Assembly: GCF_000186865.1 (NCBI RefSeq)
Contig: NW_008705564.1
Span: 161,851 to 206,103 of the forward strand
Reading direction: 5' to 3'
DNA length: 44,253 nt
Origin: Aureococcus anophagefferens
Taxonomy: Eukaryota; Sar; Pelagophyceae; Pelagomonadales; Pelagomonadaceae
This document shows, piece after piece, positions 8,501 through 18,373 of this stretch (its first letter is position 1; every line of letters starts with the position of its first letter). The notes under the pieces were generated by a model. That model saw only the letters and a program-made list of their open reading frames with translations, was not told where the DNA came from and searched no databases. The translations under genes and the position numbers were made by a program.

Positions 8501-11059
8501 CTGTCGACGCCGCGGGCCGGCTCGAGCCTCACGCAGCTCTGCCTCAACGCCCACTCGCGCCTCTTCGCGCCCCAGGAGCTCTACCTCCTCGCGTTCGCGG
8601 ATCTCCGCGAGCGGCGCGCCGCGCTCCGGGACTACGCGCTGCTCCTCGCGGGGCTCGGCGGCGCGGTCGGCGACCTCCGCCGCGGCGACGGCCGCGGCCT
8701 CGCGGCCTTCTGGGAGCGCGGGGGCGCGGCGACGGCCGCGATCTACGCCGCGCTCGCCGAGTGGGCCGCGCCGCGGTGCGTCGTCGACAAGACGCCGCCG
8801 AACTCCTGCGACGCGCGCGTCCTGGCCCGCGCGCCGGCCACGTTCCTCCGGGGCCGCTACCTCTGCGTCTTCCGCCACCCGGCGGCGACGATCGACTCCT
8901 GGTTTGCCTTCCTCGGGCGGCTCGAGGCCGCCCACGGCCGCGAAGGCCGCGCGTCGGCCGCGGACGTCGAGCGCGAGTGGGTGACGTACGTCGAGGCCGC
9001 GCTCGCCTTTTCTCGCCGTCGCGCGGACGCGCTCCGCGTCACCTACGAGCAGCTCGTCACGGCCCCGGCGGCGACGCTGCGCCGCGTCGCCGAGGACCTC
9101 TTCGGTCTGGCCTACGAGCCCGCGACGGCGGCGCCCTACGGCTCCGCGGCCGTGGCCCAGTTCGCGCCGGCGTCGGGCGTCGCCGTCGTCGACGACACGC
9201 TCCTGCGGCGCCGGCGCGTCGAGCCGGCGCTCGCGGACAAGTGGACGACGGTAGACATCGTCCTCGGCGGCCGCGCGCGGCGGCTCGCGTGGCAGCTGGG
9301 CTACGCGGTCCGCGACGGCCGCGGCGGCGTCCGGCGCGCGCCGCCCGCTCGGACGCGCGCGGCCGCGGCGCCGCGGCGCGCGGTTTTCGTGCTCTCGACG
9401 CCCCGCGCGGGCTCGTCCCTGCTCCAGCTCTGCCTCCAGGCCCACGACGGCCTCTTCGCGCCCCAGGAGCTCTATCTCTTACGCTTCGACGACCTCGAGG
9501 AGCGACGAGAGACGTTGGGAACGGGCGGCGGCTACGACGGCGGCCTCGCGGCGGCGGTAGCCGAGCTCCGCAATGGGGAAATGGCCTTCGAGGGCCACGC
9601 GGTGCCCCTGGTCTACGCGGCCCTCGTCGAATGGGCGGCGCCGCGCGTCTTCGCCGACAAGACGCCGGGCTACTCCAGTGCTCTCTCCACGCTCCGCCGC
9701 GCGGAGGTTGTATTCCTCGACGCGCGCTACGCGCACCTCGCGCGCCACCCGGCGCCCTGCGTCGCGTCGTGGCGGCGCCTCCTCCGCGACAACCGGCGCC
9801 TCCGCAACGACGCGGGAGAGGGGGAAGACGACGTCGAGGCGGACTACTGCACCTTCAACGGGAACGTCGCCGCGTTCCTCGCGGGTATCGCGCCGCGGCG
9901 GAAACGGCGGCTCCGCTACGAGGACCTCGCGCGCGACCCGGCGGCGCAGCTCCGGCCGCTCTGCGAGGAGTTGTTCGACATCCCCTACGCGCCGTCCATG
10001 GCGTCGCCCTACGGCACGGCCGCCGTCGCGACCTTCGCGGCGCGCGGCGGCGGCGTCGCGGCGACGGACCCGACGCTCCTTAAGCGACAAAAAATCGACG
10101 CGGCCGTCGCGGACGCGTGGAAGCGGCGGCCCTACGCGCCCCTGCGGCCGGCGACGGTGGCCGCGGGCTGGCGCCTCGGCTACGCGGCCGAGGCCTGGCG
10201 CGCGGGCGAGTTCCGAAGGGTCGACCGCGGCCCCTTCGCGGTCCGGCGGAAGGGGGCCGGCGCCGCGGGCGACGTCGTCGTCCTCTACGACGGCCTCGGC
10301 CTCCGCTACGGCGCGGGGCTCCGCGTGCCCGCGGGCTTCGGTTTGGTCTGCTGCCAGGCGCCGGAGCTCCGCGACGGCCGTCGCGGCGCGTCGGCGGGGC
10401 CCCTCGACGGACGAGCCGCGCGCGACGCGGGCCTCCTCGCGGCGGAGCTCGACCCCCCGGCGCTCCTCGTGGGCTACTCCTTCGGCGGGGTGCTCGCACC
10501 GTACCTGCGCGACGCCCTGGCCGCGCGGGGCGCGGCGACGCGCGGCGCGTTGCTCGTGGACCCGCTGCCCTGGGGCTCGTCGCCGCGCGACGACCCAAGA
10601 GACCCGGACCCGCTCCGCGCGGCCGCGGGCTGCTACGACGTCCTCGTCGCGCGCCTGGGCTACGGCGCCGCGCCGGCCCTGCGCGCCGCCGTCGACGCCG
10701 GCGACGTCAACTCGCTGCCGGGGCTCGGCGCGGAGCTCCGGCGGTTTCTCGGGAGCGCGGCGGCCTTCGAGGAGGTCGACCGCGTCGCGCGCTTCCTCGA
10801 CGCGTGCGACACTGCCTGCGCCTGGGACTTTACGCTCGGGGCCGCCGTCTTCGTGACGACGGCCGGCGGGCCCGCGCACTTCGCGGCGCGGAATCGGCCG
10901 AACCGCGCCCACGGCGACGGCGTCTACGGCTGGTCGGCCGCGGCGCCGAACGCGCGCCGCGCCGCGGTCCTCGCCGGGGGGCACTTCGACGCCTTCCGCG
11001 GCGCGGGGAACCTCCGGGCCCTGGCGGCCGCGCTCGAGGAGCTCGCCTTAGAGGGGTAG
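2298..11059 (+). CDS. Modular polyketide synthase: ECH-ACP-KS-DH-ACP-KS-ACP-ST-ST-TE, split by an introner
   Basis: Two exons, 2298 (or ATG 2511)-8117 and 8318-11059, joined in phase 0, give about 2,850 residues. Domains by position: crotonase/enoyl-CoA hydratase 2980-3510 (HFCTGG; GTSVGGGFLLG); ACP 3745-3945 (GIDSL); KS 4030-5225 ([23 protein letters not shown]); dehydratase N-terminal hot-dog 5380-5620 (HLISGVVLFPG); ACP 6030-6250 (GLDSI); KS 6350-7515; ACP 7960-8370 (GVDSL); sulfotransferase 1 8490-9150 (STPRAGSSL, FRHPAATIDSW); sulfotransferase 2 9370-10190 (same PAPS loop); alpha/beta-hydrolase thioesterase 10265-11059 (GYSFGG, GGHFD). No acyltransferase or ketoreductase is seen, so malonyl loading would be in trans. 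ACP-ST-TE is known from CurM and olefin synthases, where a beta-hydroxyl is sulfated, then hydrolysis and decarboxylation leave a terminal alkene. Codon use becomes much more GC-rich after about 7590. The true N-terminus is uncertain. Confidence 0.82.
6724..7510 (+). repeat. KS segmental duplicate, copy 2 (partner 1-787)
   Basis: This is the second-KS core of the giant PKS. It covers the Cys, both His motifs and the C-terminal [11 protein letters not shown]. Near-identity to copy 1 extends over synonymous positions as well, so it reflects recent copying and not just protein-level conservation. Confidence 0.92.
8126..8317 (+). mobile_element. Introner element A: transposon-like intron inside the PKS ACP
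   Basis: The 192-bp element has inverted ends (CAGGGCAGCAAAAG at the left, CTTTTGCTGCCCAG shape at the right, one mismatch at the second base). It is flanked by a perfect 8-bp duplication GTGCTCTC (8118-8125 and 8318-8325). Removing one duplication copy plus the element (8118-8317, 200 bp) as a GT-AG intron restores the ACP helix, reading ...SGATVL/SNPTVGAL. The donor GT comes from the target duplication and the acceptor AG from the element's own end. This is the arrangement described for introner elements of Aureococcus. A second copy with about 85-90% similar interior lies at 22939-23097. It encodes no protein; the ATG at 8204 inside it is not a real start. Confidence 0.9.
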
Positions 11060-11240
11060 GTGATTTGTTTGAAGTAAAGATTGACCTCAATCGCGGGTGT
11101 GGATGAAACAAAGCGCTTGTCCAAATTCCGCGGTGCTTCAAATCAAAGCGGCCCGTGCTGTCACAGCGCACCGTTGCCACCTCGCGCGTGCAGCGGTCGA
11201 CGACGCAAGGCGCTGCACGCGCCGCCGCTGCGACGGCGCC

Positions 11241-13106
11241 ATGAGCGGCGGTCCCAACCTCGAGCGGCAGTCGTCGTTCCGCGGCTCGTCGCCGCTCGTC
11301 GAGACGCGGCCGGCGTCGTTCCGGAGGAGCGTCGCCGTCTTCTCGCTGACGGCCGTCGTCGTCGGCGGCGTGGCGCTGCGCCTCTTCCCCGGCCCTAGGA
11401 GCGGCGTGCCGGACCTCGTCGCCGCGTCGCGCTTCGGCCATCGCCCGACGGTCCCGAAGAGCTTCCACGCGCGGCTCGTCATGGAGCTGCCCTACATCGG
11501 GCTCCGCGAGCCCGTCGAGGTCTGGTCCGACGCGGACCTGGACCTGCAGCGCGTGCGCTACTGGGACGGGCTCAACGAGTTCCACCTGAACCCGAAGGGC
11601 CCCGGCTGCGAGACCGTGCCCGTGAGCTACGACGGCGAGACGGGCGAGGAGACCTTCGTGGGCCTGCCGCCCTGGCCGCTCCAGGAGTGGTTCCCGGACA
11701 CGCGGCTCTTCACGGCGGCGACGCGCCTCGAGGCCGTCCGCGGCGTCGAGTGCGCGGTCTGGGCGTTGGTGGAGCCGGACGCGTACGTCGACGGGGGCAA
11801 ATTCGTGGGCTCCTACGAGCTCTACACGGACCGGGCCACGGGCCACCCCGTGCGCTTCACGTTCCTCGGGCACAACACCTTCGGCGTCGGCTCCCACTTC
11901 GACAACTACACCTGGGACTATTTGGAGGTCGCCGCGGGACCGCAGGACGCGTCCGTCTTCGAGCTCCCGGACGCGTGCGCGGGCGCGCCGCTCCTCCAGA
12001 CCGACGACACACCAGCAAACGACGACGCGCCGCCGGCGCCGGGCCCGCGCCTCGACTACAACGGCCTCGGGAGCGCGCCCGCGTCCTACCTCCCGGGCGA
12101 CACGACGGCGGCGCTGCGGAAAGCCGCGTTCCACGCGTGGGCCGACGACCACGGCCGCGGCGCCCACGAGCGCACGGCGGACCGCTACGCCGAGTTCCAC
12201 AAGGTCAAGCGCTACGTCGACGCGCAGAACCGGCGGCTCAAGGGCTCGAACGCGACGCTCCGGCTCAACGACATGGCCGACTGGACGGCCGCGGAACGCC
12301 GAAACGGGCGCCACGGCCTGCGCCATTCTGCCGTTTCGCGCGCCGACGCGGAGCTCGACGGCTACCCCGGCGGCGTCTGGCGCTGGCACGAGCCGTCCGT
12401 CGCGCCCGAGGATTTGAAGCGGTCCGTCGACTGGCGGAAAGTCGGCGGCGTCGCGCCCGTCAAGGACCAGGGCACCTGCGGCTCCTGCTGGGCCTTTGGC
12501 ACCGTGGCGGCCCTCGAGGGCGCCCTCTTCGTCAAGACGGGCGACCAGCTCACGCTCAGCGAGCAGGCGCTCGTCGACTGCTCGTGGCCCGAGGGCAACA
12601 ACGGCTGCGACGGCGGCGAGGACAGCATGGCCTACGAGTGGATGCTCCACCACCAGGGCGTGCCGTCGACGGCGGAGTACGGGCCCTACCTCAACGCCGA
12701 CGGGCTCTGCCACGTGAAGGCGGCGAACCCCAAGGCCATGCCGGGCCTCGAGATCAAGGCGTGGACGCGCGTCAACGACACGCGCGCCGCGCTCAAGGAC
12801 GCGCTGTCGACGCGGGGGACCCTGGTCGTGCGCGTCCAGGCCACGCCCCTCAGCTTCTACTTCTACGGCTCCGGCCTCTACGACGTGCCCCACGCCGAGT
12901 GCTCGCGCGACGCCGCGGACTCGGACCACATCGTCGCGCTCGTCGGCTACGGCTACGAGCCCAGCGGCCTCGGCTACTGGATCCTCCGCAACTCCTGGTC
13001 CGTTCACTGGGGCGAGGGCGGCTACATGAAGATCGGCATGGACAACGTCTGCGGCGTCGAGAACACGGCCACGTACCCGACGGTCGACGGCGTCTACGTG
13101 CCGTGA
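11241..13106 (+). CDS. Membrane-anchored papain-family (C1A) cysteine protease
   Basis: A 621-residue endopeptidase of the papain fold. Residues about 31-50 form a single hydrophobic segment (signal anchor or uncleaved signal) after a short cytosolic tail. Residues about 60-260 are a beta-rich N-terminal region, followed by a Pro-rich linker. An I29-like inhibitory prodomain has the sequence RLNDMADWT at its end. The mature domain begins near SVDWRKVG, with the oxyanion Gln and nucleophile in KDQGTCGSCWAF (about 12465-12500), catalytic His in SDHIVALVGYG (about 12922-12955) and Asn in RNSWSVHWGEGGY (about 12986-13024). The long N-terminal extension resembles that of Dictyostelium CfaD-type proteases. 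The start is the first ATG ahead of the hydrophobic segment. No intron is needed. A lysosomal, vacuolar or secreted role is inferred from the family. Confidence 0.9.
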   Translation: MSGGPNLERQSSFRGSSPLVETRPASFRRSVAVFSLTAVVVGGVALRLFPGPRSGVPDLVAASRFGHRPTVPKSFHARLVMELPYIGLREPVEVWSDADLDLQRVRYWDGLNEFHLNPKGPGCETVPVSYDGETGEETFVGLPPWPLQEWFPDTRLFTAATRLEAVRGVECAVWALVEPDAYVDGGKFVGSYELYTDRATGHPVRFTFLGHNTFGVGSHFDNYTWDYLEVAAGPQDASVFELPDACAGAPLLQTDDTPANDDAPPAPGPRLDYNGLGSAPASYLPGDTTAALRKAAFHAWADDHGRGAHERTADRYAEFHKVKRYVDAQNRRLKGSNATLRLNDMADWTAAERRNGRHGLRHSAVSRADAELDGYPGGVWRWHEPSVAPEDLKRSVDWRKVGGVAPVKDQGTCGSCWAFGTVAALEGALFVKTGDQLTLSEQALVDCSWPEGNNGCDGGEDSMAYEWMLHHQGVPSTAEYGPYLNADGLCHVKAANPKAMPGLEIKAWTRVNDTRAALKDALSTRGTLVVRVQATPLSFYFYGSGLYDVPHAECSRDAADSDHIVALVGYGYEPSGLGYWILRNSWSVHWGEGGYMKIGMDNVCGVENTATYPTVDGVYVP

Positions 13107-13244
13107 GCTTTCTTGGCTTCTTCCGCGCGGCGCGTTACGCCCGCCGCCTAACATCATCGCTCTACGTTGTGGTGGTGTTTTGCTGTGCGTGGGGGTCGTG
13201 CTTCAAGAGAGCTCCCGGGCTCGTCCGGCTTGGCGATTTGAATC

Positions 13245-13337
13245 ATGTACGCGGGCGACGACTCGGACGACGCCGAGGCCAAGCACGACTCGCCCGCGCG
13301 CAAGCGCAGCATCTCGGGCTCGGGCGACGATTTCGGC
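13245..13337 (+). pseudogene. Orphan first-exon-like fragment
   Basis: Thirty-one codons from an ATG use the strongly GC3-biased codons typical of real genes here and encode an acidic/Ser-rich N-terminus (MYAGDDSDDAEAK...). They end exactly before GTAAAG, a good splice donor. Beyond that point the plus strand is antisense to the MYND/Sel1 gene and no matching second exon is seen. It could be the stranded 5' exon of a broken gene, or the first exon of a gene whose next exon lies far downstream. Confidence 0.4.
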
Positions 13338-13352
13338 GTAAAGACTTTTAGG

Positions 13353-14435
13353 CTATACTTGCGCGTCGAGGCGCGCGAGGGACTTTGTCGCTTTCTCGTT
13401 GCCCTTGGCAGCGGCGCGCTCGAACCAGTACCTGGCTTTGCCGAGGTCGACTTCCGCGCCTTCTCCGTCCCTGTAACAGCAGGCAAGGTTGTTCTCTGCA
13501 TGGTTATAGCCTTGATCCGCCGAGAGCGCGTGGTACCGGAACGCTTCTTCATAGTTCTTCTCAGAGTAAAGTAAAGACCCTAAATTGTTTTGCGCGACCG
13601 CGTCGCCCCGGTCTGCGGCCATGCGATACGGCTTCATCGCCTGCTTCTTGTCCAGCTTGACGCCACTTCCAGTCTCGTACATAAACCCAAGTTGTGTCAT
13701 CGCGTCCACTTCCCCGAGCTCCACGGCGCGCCGGTATATCTTCGCGGCTTTCTTGTCGGATTTCACGAGACCGTAGTAACCGTGGCAGTACGCGGTTCCC
13801 AAATGCGTAATCGCTTCCGGCACCTCGTTCTCCACGTGGCGGCGAAGCCGCGCGAGCATCTCCGCATTCGTTTCCGATGGAATGCGACAGAGCGGACACG
13901 CGTTTTCGATCTTTTCCTCGCACGATCGGCAGACCAGCCGGCAGCAACAGACGCGAAGCACGCCCGGAGCATTCACGTCCCACTCCTCGAGGCAGATCGG
14001 GCACCGCGACCCGAGCCGTGCCGACAGCGGCTCCCGCTCCGGGTTCGCCTCGCGCCGCAGACGCGCCGCTTCGTGCTCCGCCGCGATGCGCGCGCGGATC
14101 TCGTCGGCGTGCGACCGCGGCGCGGGGCCGTAGACGACTTCCTTCGGGGGCGACGGCGGGGCCTCCGCCCGCGCCGCCTCCGCGACCCGGTCATCCCGAA
14201 TCTTCTTGCACGCCGTCCGGTGGCCGCGGTCGCGCCAATCGATGCGTTGGCAGGCGACCGTACAATATTGAGCCGTGCCGCAGGGGCATGGGAGCTTCGC
14301 TTTCGCCGAGCAAATTGTGCAGAGCGTGCGGAGCTTAGCGTTCTTCACCCGGGCCATTCGCTGTTCATACTCCCGCTTTTTCACCATCCACTCCGGCTCC
14401 TTCATCTCGTCGCGATCGTCTCCCCCCGAGGCCAT
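13353..14435 (-). CDS. MYND finger, RING-like and Sel1-repeat protein
   Basis: A 360-residue protein beginning at the ATG complementary to 14433-14435 (MASGGDDRDEM); the frame is open further upstream but those codons look untranslated. Domains in order are a MYND zinc finger (CTIC...PCPCGTAQYC...CQ..DW..RGH...C, about residues 37-75), a charged linker, a RING-like zinc finger (CPICLEEW...CCCRLVCRSC...CPLCR, about residues 145-190), and about four Sel1/TPR-like helical repeats to the C-terminus (e.g. AMTQLGFMYETGSGV). MYND and RING fingers bind zinc and mediate protein contacts; a RING in this setting could act in ubiquitin transfer. The combination is common in algal stramenopile genomes. 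Codon use is less GC-biased than in the neighbouring eEF3 gene. Confidence 0.85.
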   Translation of the reverse strand: MASGGDDRDEMKEPEWMVKKREYEQRMARVKNAKLRTLCTICSAKAKLPCPCGTAQYCTVACQRIDWRDRGHRTACKKIRDDRVAEAARAEAPPSPPKEVVYGPAPRSHADEIRARIAAEHEAARLRREANPEREPLSARLGSRCPICLEEWDVNAPGVLRVCCCRLVCRSCEEKIENACPLCRIPSETNAEMLARLRRHVENEVPEAITHLGTAYCHGYYGLVKSDKKAAKIYRRAVELGEVDAMTQLGFMYETGSGVKLDKKQAMKPYRMAADRGDAVAQNNLGSLLYSEKNYEEAFRYHALSADQGYNHAENNLACCYRDGEGAEVDLGKARYWFERAAAKGNEKATKSLARLDAQV

Positions 14436-14674
14436 CGTGTGGTCGTCTCGGCGAGACTCTCGCCTCGCCACTCGCGCTCGCCAAGCCCGACGCGTCCGGG
14501 GGTGCGCCTCCCTGACGGCCTTGAGGCGGATCGAGCGTCGTCTGAAGTGAGTACGACGCGGCTCCTCGAGTTCGTTCAGGCAGGTGTTTTTAGCAGGCAA
14601 AGGGGGGGACCGGTCGGGCCGGCGACAACCGCGCGGGCGCGGGCGCGCGGCCCTCCGCGTCCCGGGGGGGCGGC

Positions 14675-17233
14675 CTACTTCTTGGACTTCTTGTCGGCGG
14701 ACTTCTTGGCCTTCTTCTCGAGGGCCTTCTGGGCGTCCTTCTCGGCCTTGGCCGCGGCCTTCTCCTTCTTCATCATCGCGTTGGCCGCGTCGAGCTTGTC
14801 CTCGAGCTCGAAGATCTGGTCCTCGACGGAGCCGTCGCCCTTCTTGAGGCGGTCCTTGAGGCTCTTGAGCTGCTTGGTCATGCGCTTGATCATGTCGCGG
14901 TCGACGTCGGCGGCGGCCGTGACGGACTCGATCTTGTTGCCGAGCGCGTCGAACTTGTCCTCCTCCTGCGTCGGCGCGGCCTTCTTCTTCATCTTGGCTC
15001 CGCGAGCTCGCGGGCGCGGACGGCCTCCATCCACTCGGCGCCGGAGATGTGGACCTTCTGGTCGCCGGGGATCTCCCAGATCTCGGGCGCGATGTCGCCG
15101 AAGAACTCGGCGTTGTGCGAGATCATGAGCACGCCGCCCTCGAAGTCCTTGATCGCGCGCGAGAGCGCGCCGAGCGAGTCGCGGTCGAGGTAGTTCGTCG
15201 GCTCGTCGAGGATGACGAGGTGGGGGCAGAACCACATGGACGCGCCGATGACGCACTTGACCTTCTGGCCGCCGGAGAGGTTCTTCATCTTGCCGTAGGT
15301 GCCGAACTCCTCGTGGAGGCCGAAGTCGTCGAGGTGCTTCTGGATGCAGTTCGTCGTGAGCGGCTTGACGTTGCCGGCCTCGGCGGCGATCTTGTCGTCG
15401 ATGGCCTTCATGAGCTTGAAGAAGCCGTTGGACTCGAGGACGACCTTGGGCACGTAGAGGTTCTTGTTGTCGTCCATGGACGTGCCGTCCTTGTTGGCCC
15501 ACTTGACCTCGTACTCGTAGTCGCCGTGGCGCGTGCGGCGGCCGACGAGGTGCTTGATCTGGCGCTGGCAGTCGGGGAAGATGCCCGTTCGGGTCCGTCG
15601 GCGGGGGCTTCTGGCCGGCCTTGAGGGGCTCCATCTTCTCGAAGATGATCTGGCGCTCGCCCGTCGCGTTGCCCGCCTCGTCGAGCTCCGCCGCGAGCTC
15701 CTTGAGGTAGACGACGAAGTTCTGCTTGAGCTTGGCCTTCTCCTCGTCGGTCATCTGCGACGGCCTCCATGGCCTGCTGCTCCTTGTCGAGGCCGCCGGA
15801 GAAGCGCCACTGGATGTACTCGACGGGCGACATCTCGAGGTGCTGCTCGATGTGGTGGAACGCGTGCTGCGCGACGTAGGCGACGCGGCAGTTCTGGTGG
15901 CGGTAGATCTCCGGGGAGCCCGCGTCGGGCTTCGTCTCGCCGACGAGCGCCTTGATGAGCGTGGACTTGCCCGCGCCGTTGGGGCCGATGCACGCGACGC
16001 GCGACGCCTGCGAGAGCTGGCACGACACGTCGACGAGCGTCGCCTTCTTCGCGCCGGGGTACGTGAAGGAGATGTTCTTGGCCTGGATGATGGCCTTGGT
16101 CTTGGACTTGACGCCCTCGAGCGGGCCGGGCACGGGGAAGGTGAACTTCATCTCCGTGTCGTGGATGGAGAAGTAGGCCTTGGCCATGGGGCACTGCTCG
16201 ACGAACTGGTCGAGGTTGCCCGTGTAGCGCTTGAGGCGCATGTTCTCGTAGTGGATGACGTCCGTGAGCACCTTGTTGAGGAACTTGGAGTCGTGGGAGA
16301 CGACGAGCGTCGTCACGTGCTCGCACTCGGGGCCCGTGAGGAAGTCGCAGAGCCACGCCTGCTTCTGCACGTCGAGGTGGTTCGTCGGCTCGTCGAGGAG
16401 GAGGAGGTCCGCGTTGAGGAGGACGGCGCGCGCGAGGGCGAGCTTCATCTTCCAGCCGCCCGAGAGGTTGCAGATGGGCTTCTCGATGAGCTCCTCCGTG
16501 AACTCCATCTCGAGGAGCTTGTCGTGGATCTTCTCGCGGCCGAGCGGCGCGAGGATGGGCTCCTGGAGGCAGAAGTCGATGGTCGGCGTGTTCGCGTCGG
16601 AGCCGTCGATGTCGTGGTCGACGAAGCACGCGCGGAGCTTCATGAGCTCCTCGGCGCCGGGGAAGCCCGCGAGCTGGCCGCTGGAGATGGCGCGCATGAG
16701 CGTCGACTTGCCGCAGCCGTTGTGGCCGAGGAGGCCGTAGATGCGGCCGCGGCGCACGTGGAAGTGCGTCGTGTTGAGGAGGATCTTGCCGCCGTACGCG
16801 AGCTTGAACTCGACGTTGCAGAGGATCTCGCCCTCGCCCTCGGGGATGTCGAGGACGACGTCGCGCTTCGGCACGCGCTTCTCGGAGTCGTCCATGAAAC
16901 CCTTCGTCACGTTCTTCGCGGCGGCCTCGTTCATGATGGGCTCGAGGTAGGCCTGGCACGTCTTCTCCCAGATGTGGAGGTGGAACCTGCGTGGGGGCGA
17001 GCGGTCGAGCGACACGTGGGCGCGTGGGGCGCGTGGGTCCGGACGGGGCTACGTAGGGACACCGGGTCGAACTCCTCGGCGACGCACGAGTTGCTCGCGA
17101 GGCTCGCGATGTACGAGAGGACGGGCTTGAAGGACTCGGCGACCTCGACGTTCTGCGCGGCGATCTTCTCCGAGAGGAGCTGCTCGAGGGCCTTGGGCAT
17201 GATGTTGGTGGCGACCGCGTTGAGGCTGGACAT
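14675..17233 (-). CDS. Translation elongation factor 3 (eEF3), ABC-F family, with three apparent frameshifts
   Basis: Cytosolic ATPase that helps release E-site tRNA. Exon 1 is 17233-17061 and exon 2 starts at 16986 after a 74-bp GT-AG intron. ABC1 has Walker A GHNGCGKST, signature LSGGW and Walker B LLLDEPTNHLD. ABC2 has GPNGAGKST, signature LSGGQKVK and VILDEPTNYLDRDSLGAL. The chromodomain-like insert lies within ABC2, and a Lys-rich tail contains DKFDALGNKI, matching yeast eEF3. Three single-base shifts break exon 2, near 15755-15760, 15583-15586 and 14996-15003. Each flank remains clearly homologous, so sequencing or assembly indels or a recent pseudogene are possible. The protein starts only about 50 residues before the end of the HEAT region, so the roughly 300-residue N-terminal HEAT domain of yeast eEF3 is missing or lies in unrecognised upstream exons. 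Confidence 0.88.
16987..17060 (-). other. Spliceosomal intron in eEF3
   Basis: On the minus strand the sequence after ...GACCCGGT begins GTCCCTACG and ends CCCACGCAG. Removing it joins phase 2 and gives EFDPV/FHLHIWEK, continuous with eEF3 homology. No inverted ends or duplication are seen, so it is an ordinary intron. Confidence 0.75.
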
Positions 17234-18373
17234 GATGAAGAGTGCGGTCGCGAGGGTGTTGATGTGAGAGTGGTTCGGGCCTACGATTCGACGTCGTTTC
17301 GAGCAAGGTCGGGCGTTTCGAACGAACTCGAGGCGCCGCGAGAAGGCGTCGAAGTCGTTCGACGGCCGGTCCCGCGTCCCCCCCGGCGCGCCGAACTACC
17401 CCGCCGCGCCGTCTGACGTCGGGGTCAGGACGAAGGGCGCCGCGGTCACCGTCGAGGGTGAGCCGCGAAGGTCGTTCGGCGGCCGGCGGGCGAGGGGCCG
17501 GAAAAGCCGCGCGGGGGTGTGTGGGGTTCTCGAGCGGGTGACGAGAGAGCAGGGGGGGGGATGGAGTGTGGCAAGGGGGTGTGGGGGCGCGAACGACGAG
17601 GACGCGGGTGTTCGCGAGGAGGCGCGGGTAGATGCGGCTCAAATTTGTCGCCGACGACGTGGACTTTGCGTCACAGCAACAAAAACTGCTACTGCATCAT
17701 TAGCTTTTGTGCGCCGGCGGTGCGCTGTCATGTGTCAGTCGCTCACGTTTTTTTCCAAGACGGGCATCATGCGCGTGAGCGGTATCCGGCCCCTCGGCGC
17801 GCCGGCGCGTGCGCGAGGCTGAGACGCGGCGCGCGGCTTACGCCAACATGAGCCGCGCGCGCGAGGTCCGACGTGCTTCGCGGAGGGCTGGGGCGGCACG
17901 CTCAGCACAGGAAAACCCCAAAAGCAGCGCGAATCGAGCGGCTCATCTCCAGGGGAGAGAACGACTTCTGACGCTGGGCCCCCGACGCGCGCGCGGGCAC
18001 GCCGCCGAGCCGGACAAATTTAGCACAGGGTCCCACCAACTAGATCTATGCTGTCGCGGCCGGACTTCGCCTCGCGTAGGATGGCGTGCGCATCTCTCGG
18101 TCCCGATCGGGATTCGTCCTTCTTCCAGCCTCTTGTACTCCCGCGTGGGCCCGAGCCCGAGCAGGCTCCCCTCGAAGGGCTCGCATGAATACGAAGCATG
18201 CACCACAAGGGTCCGCGGCGACCCCGTCGCACGGCCCCCAATAGGTATCAACCGCCGAAACCTCCCGTGAACAGCGGAGCACTCGATGATCGTCGACCCC
18301 AGGCCAGAATCTCCAAGTCGTCACCTCGGTGGTCACACGACGAGACTTTGTGAGAGCGTCGTCACGAGTGAAC
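17234..18373. other. Intergenic region between divergent eEF3 and the 18374 gene
   Basis: About 1.1 kb with no convincing coding sequence on either strand; short ORFs here have no domain or consistent codon bias. It lies between two genes transcribed away from each other, so it should hold both promoters, and possibly a missing 5' HEAT-repeat exon of eEF3, which I could not find. No tRNA was seen. Confidence 0.5.

Noticed and set aside
13245..13574. Full 109-codon plus-strand frame from 13245
   Set aside because: Only the first 31 codons have native codon bias; the rest is antisense to the Sel1 repeats.
15726..17267. 513-residue plus-strand frame over eEF3
   Set aside because: Antisense of two ABC ATPase domains whose Walker motifs are on the minus strand.
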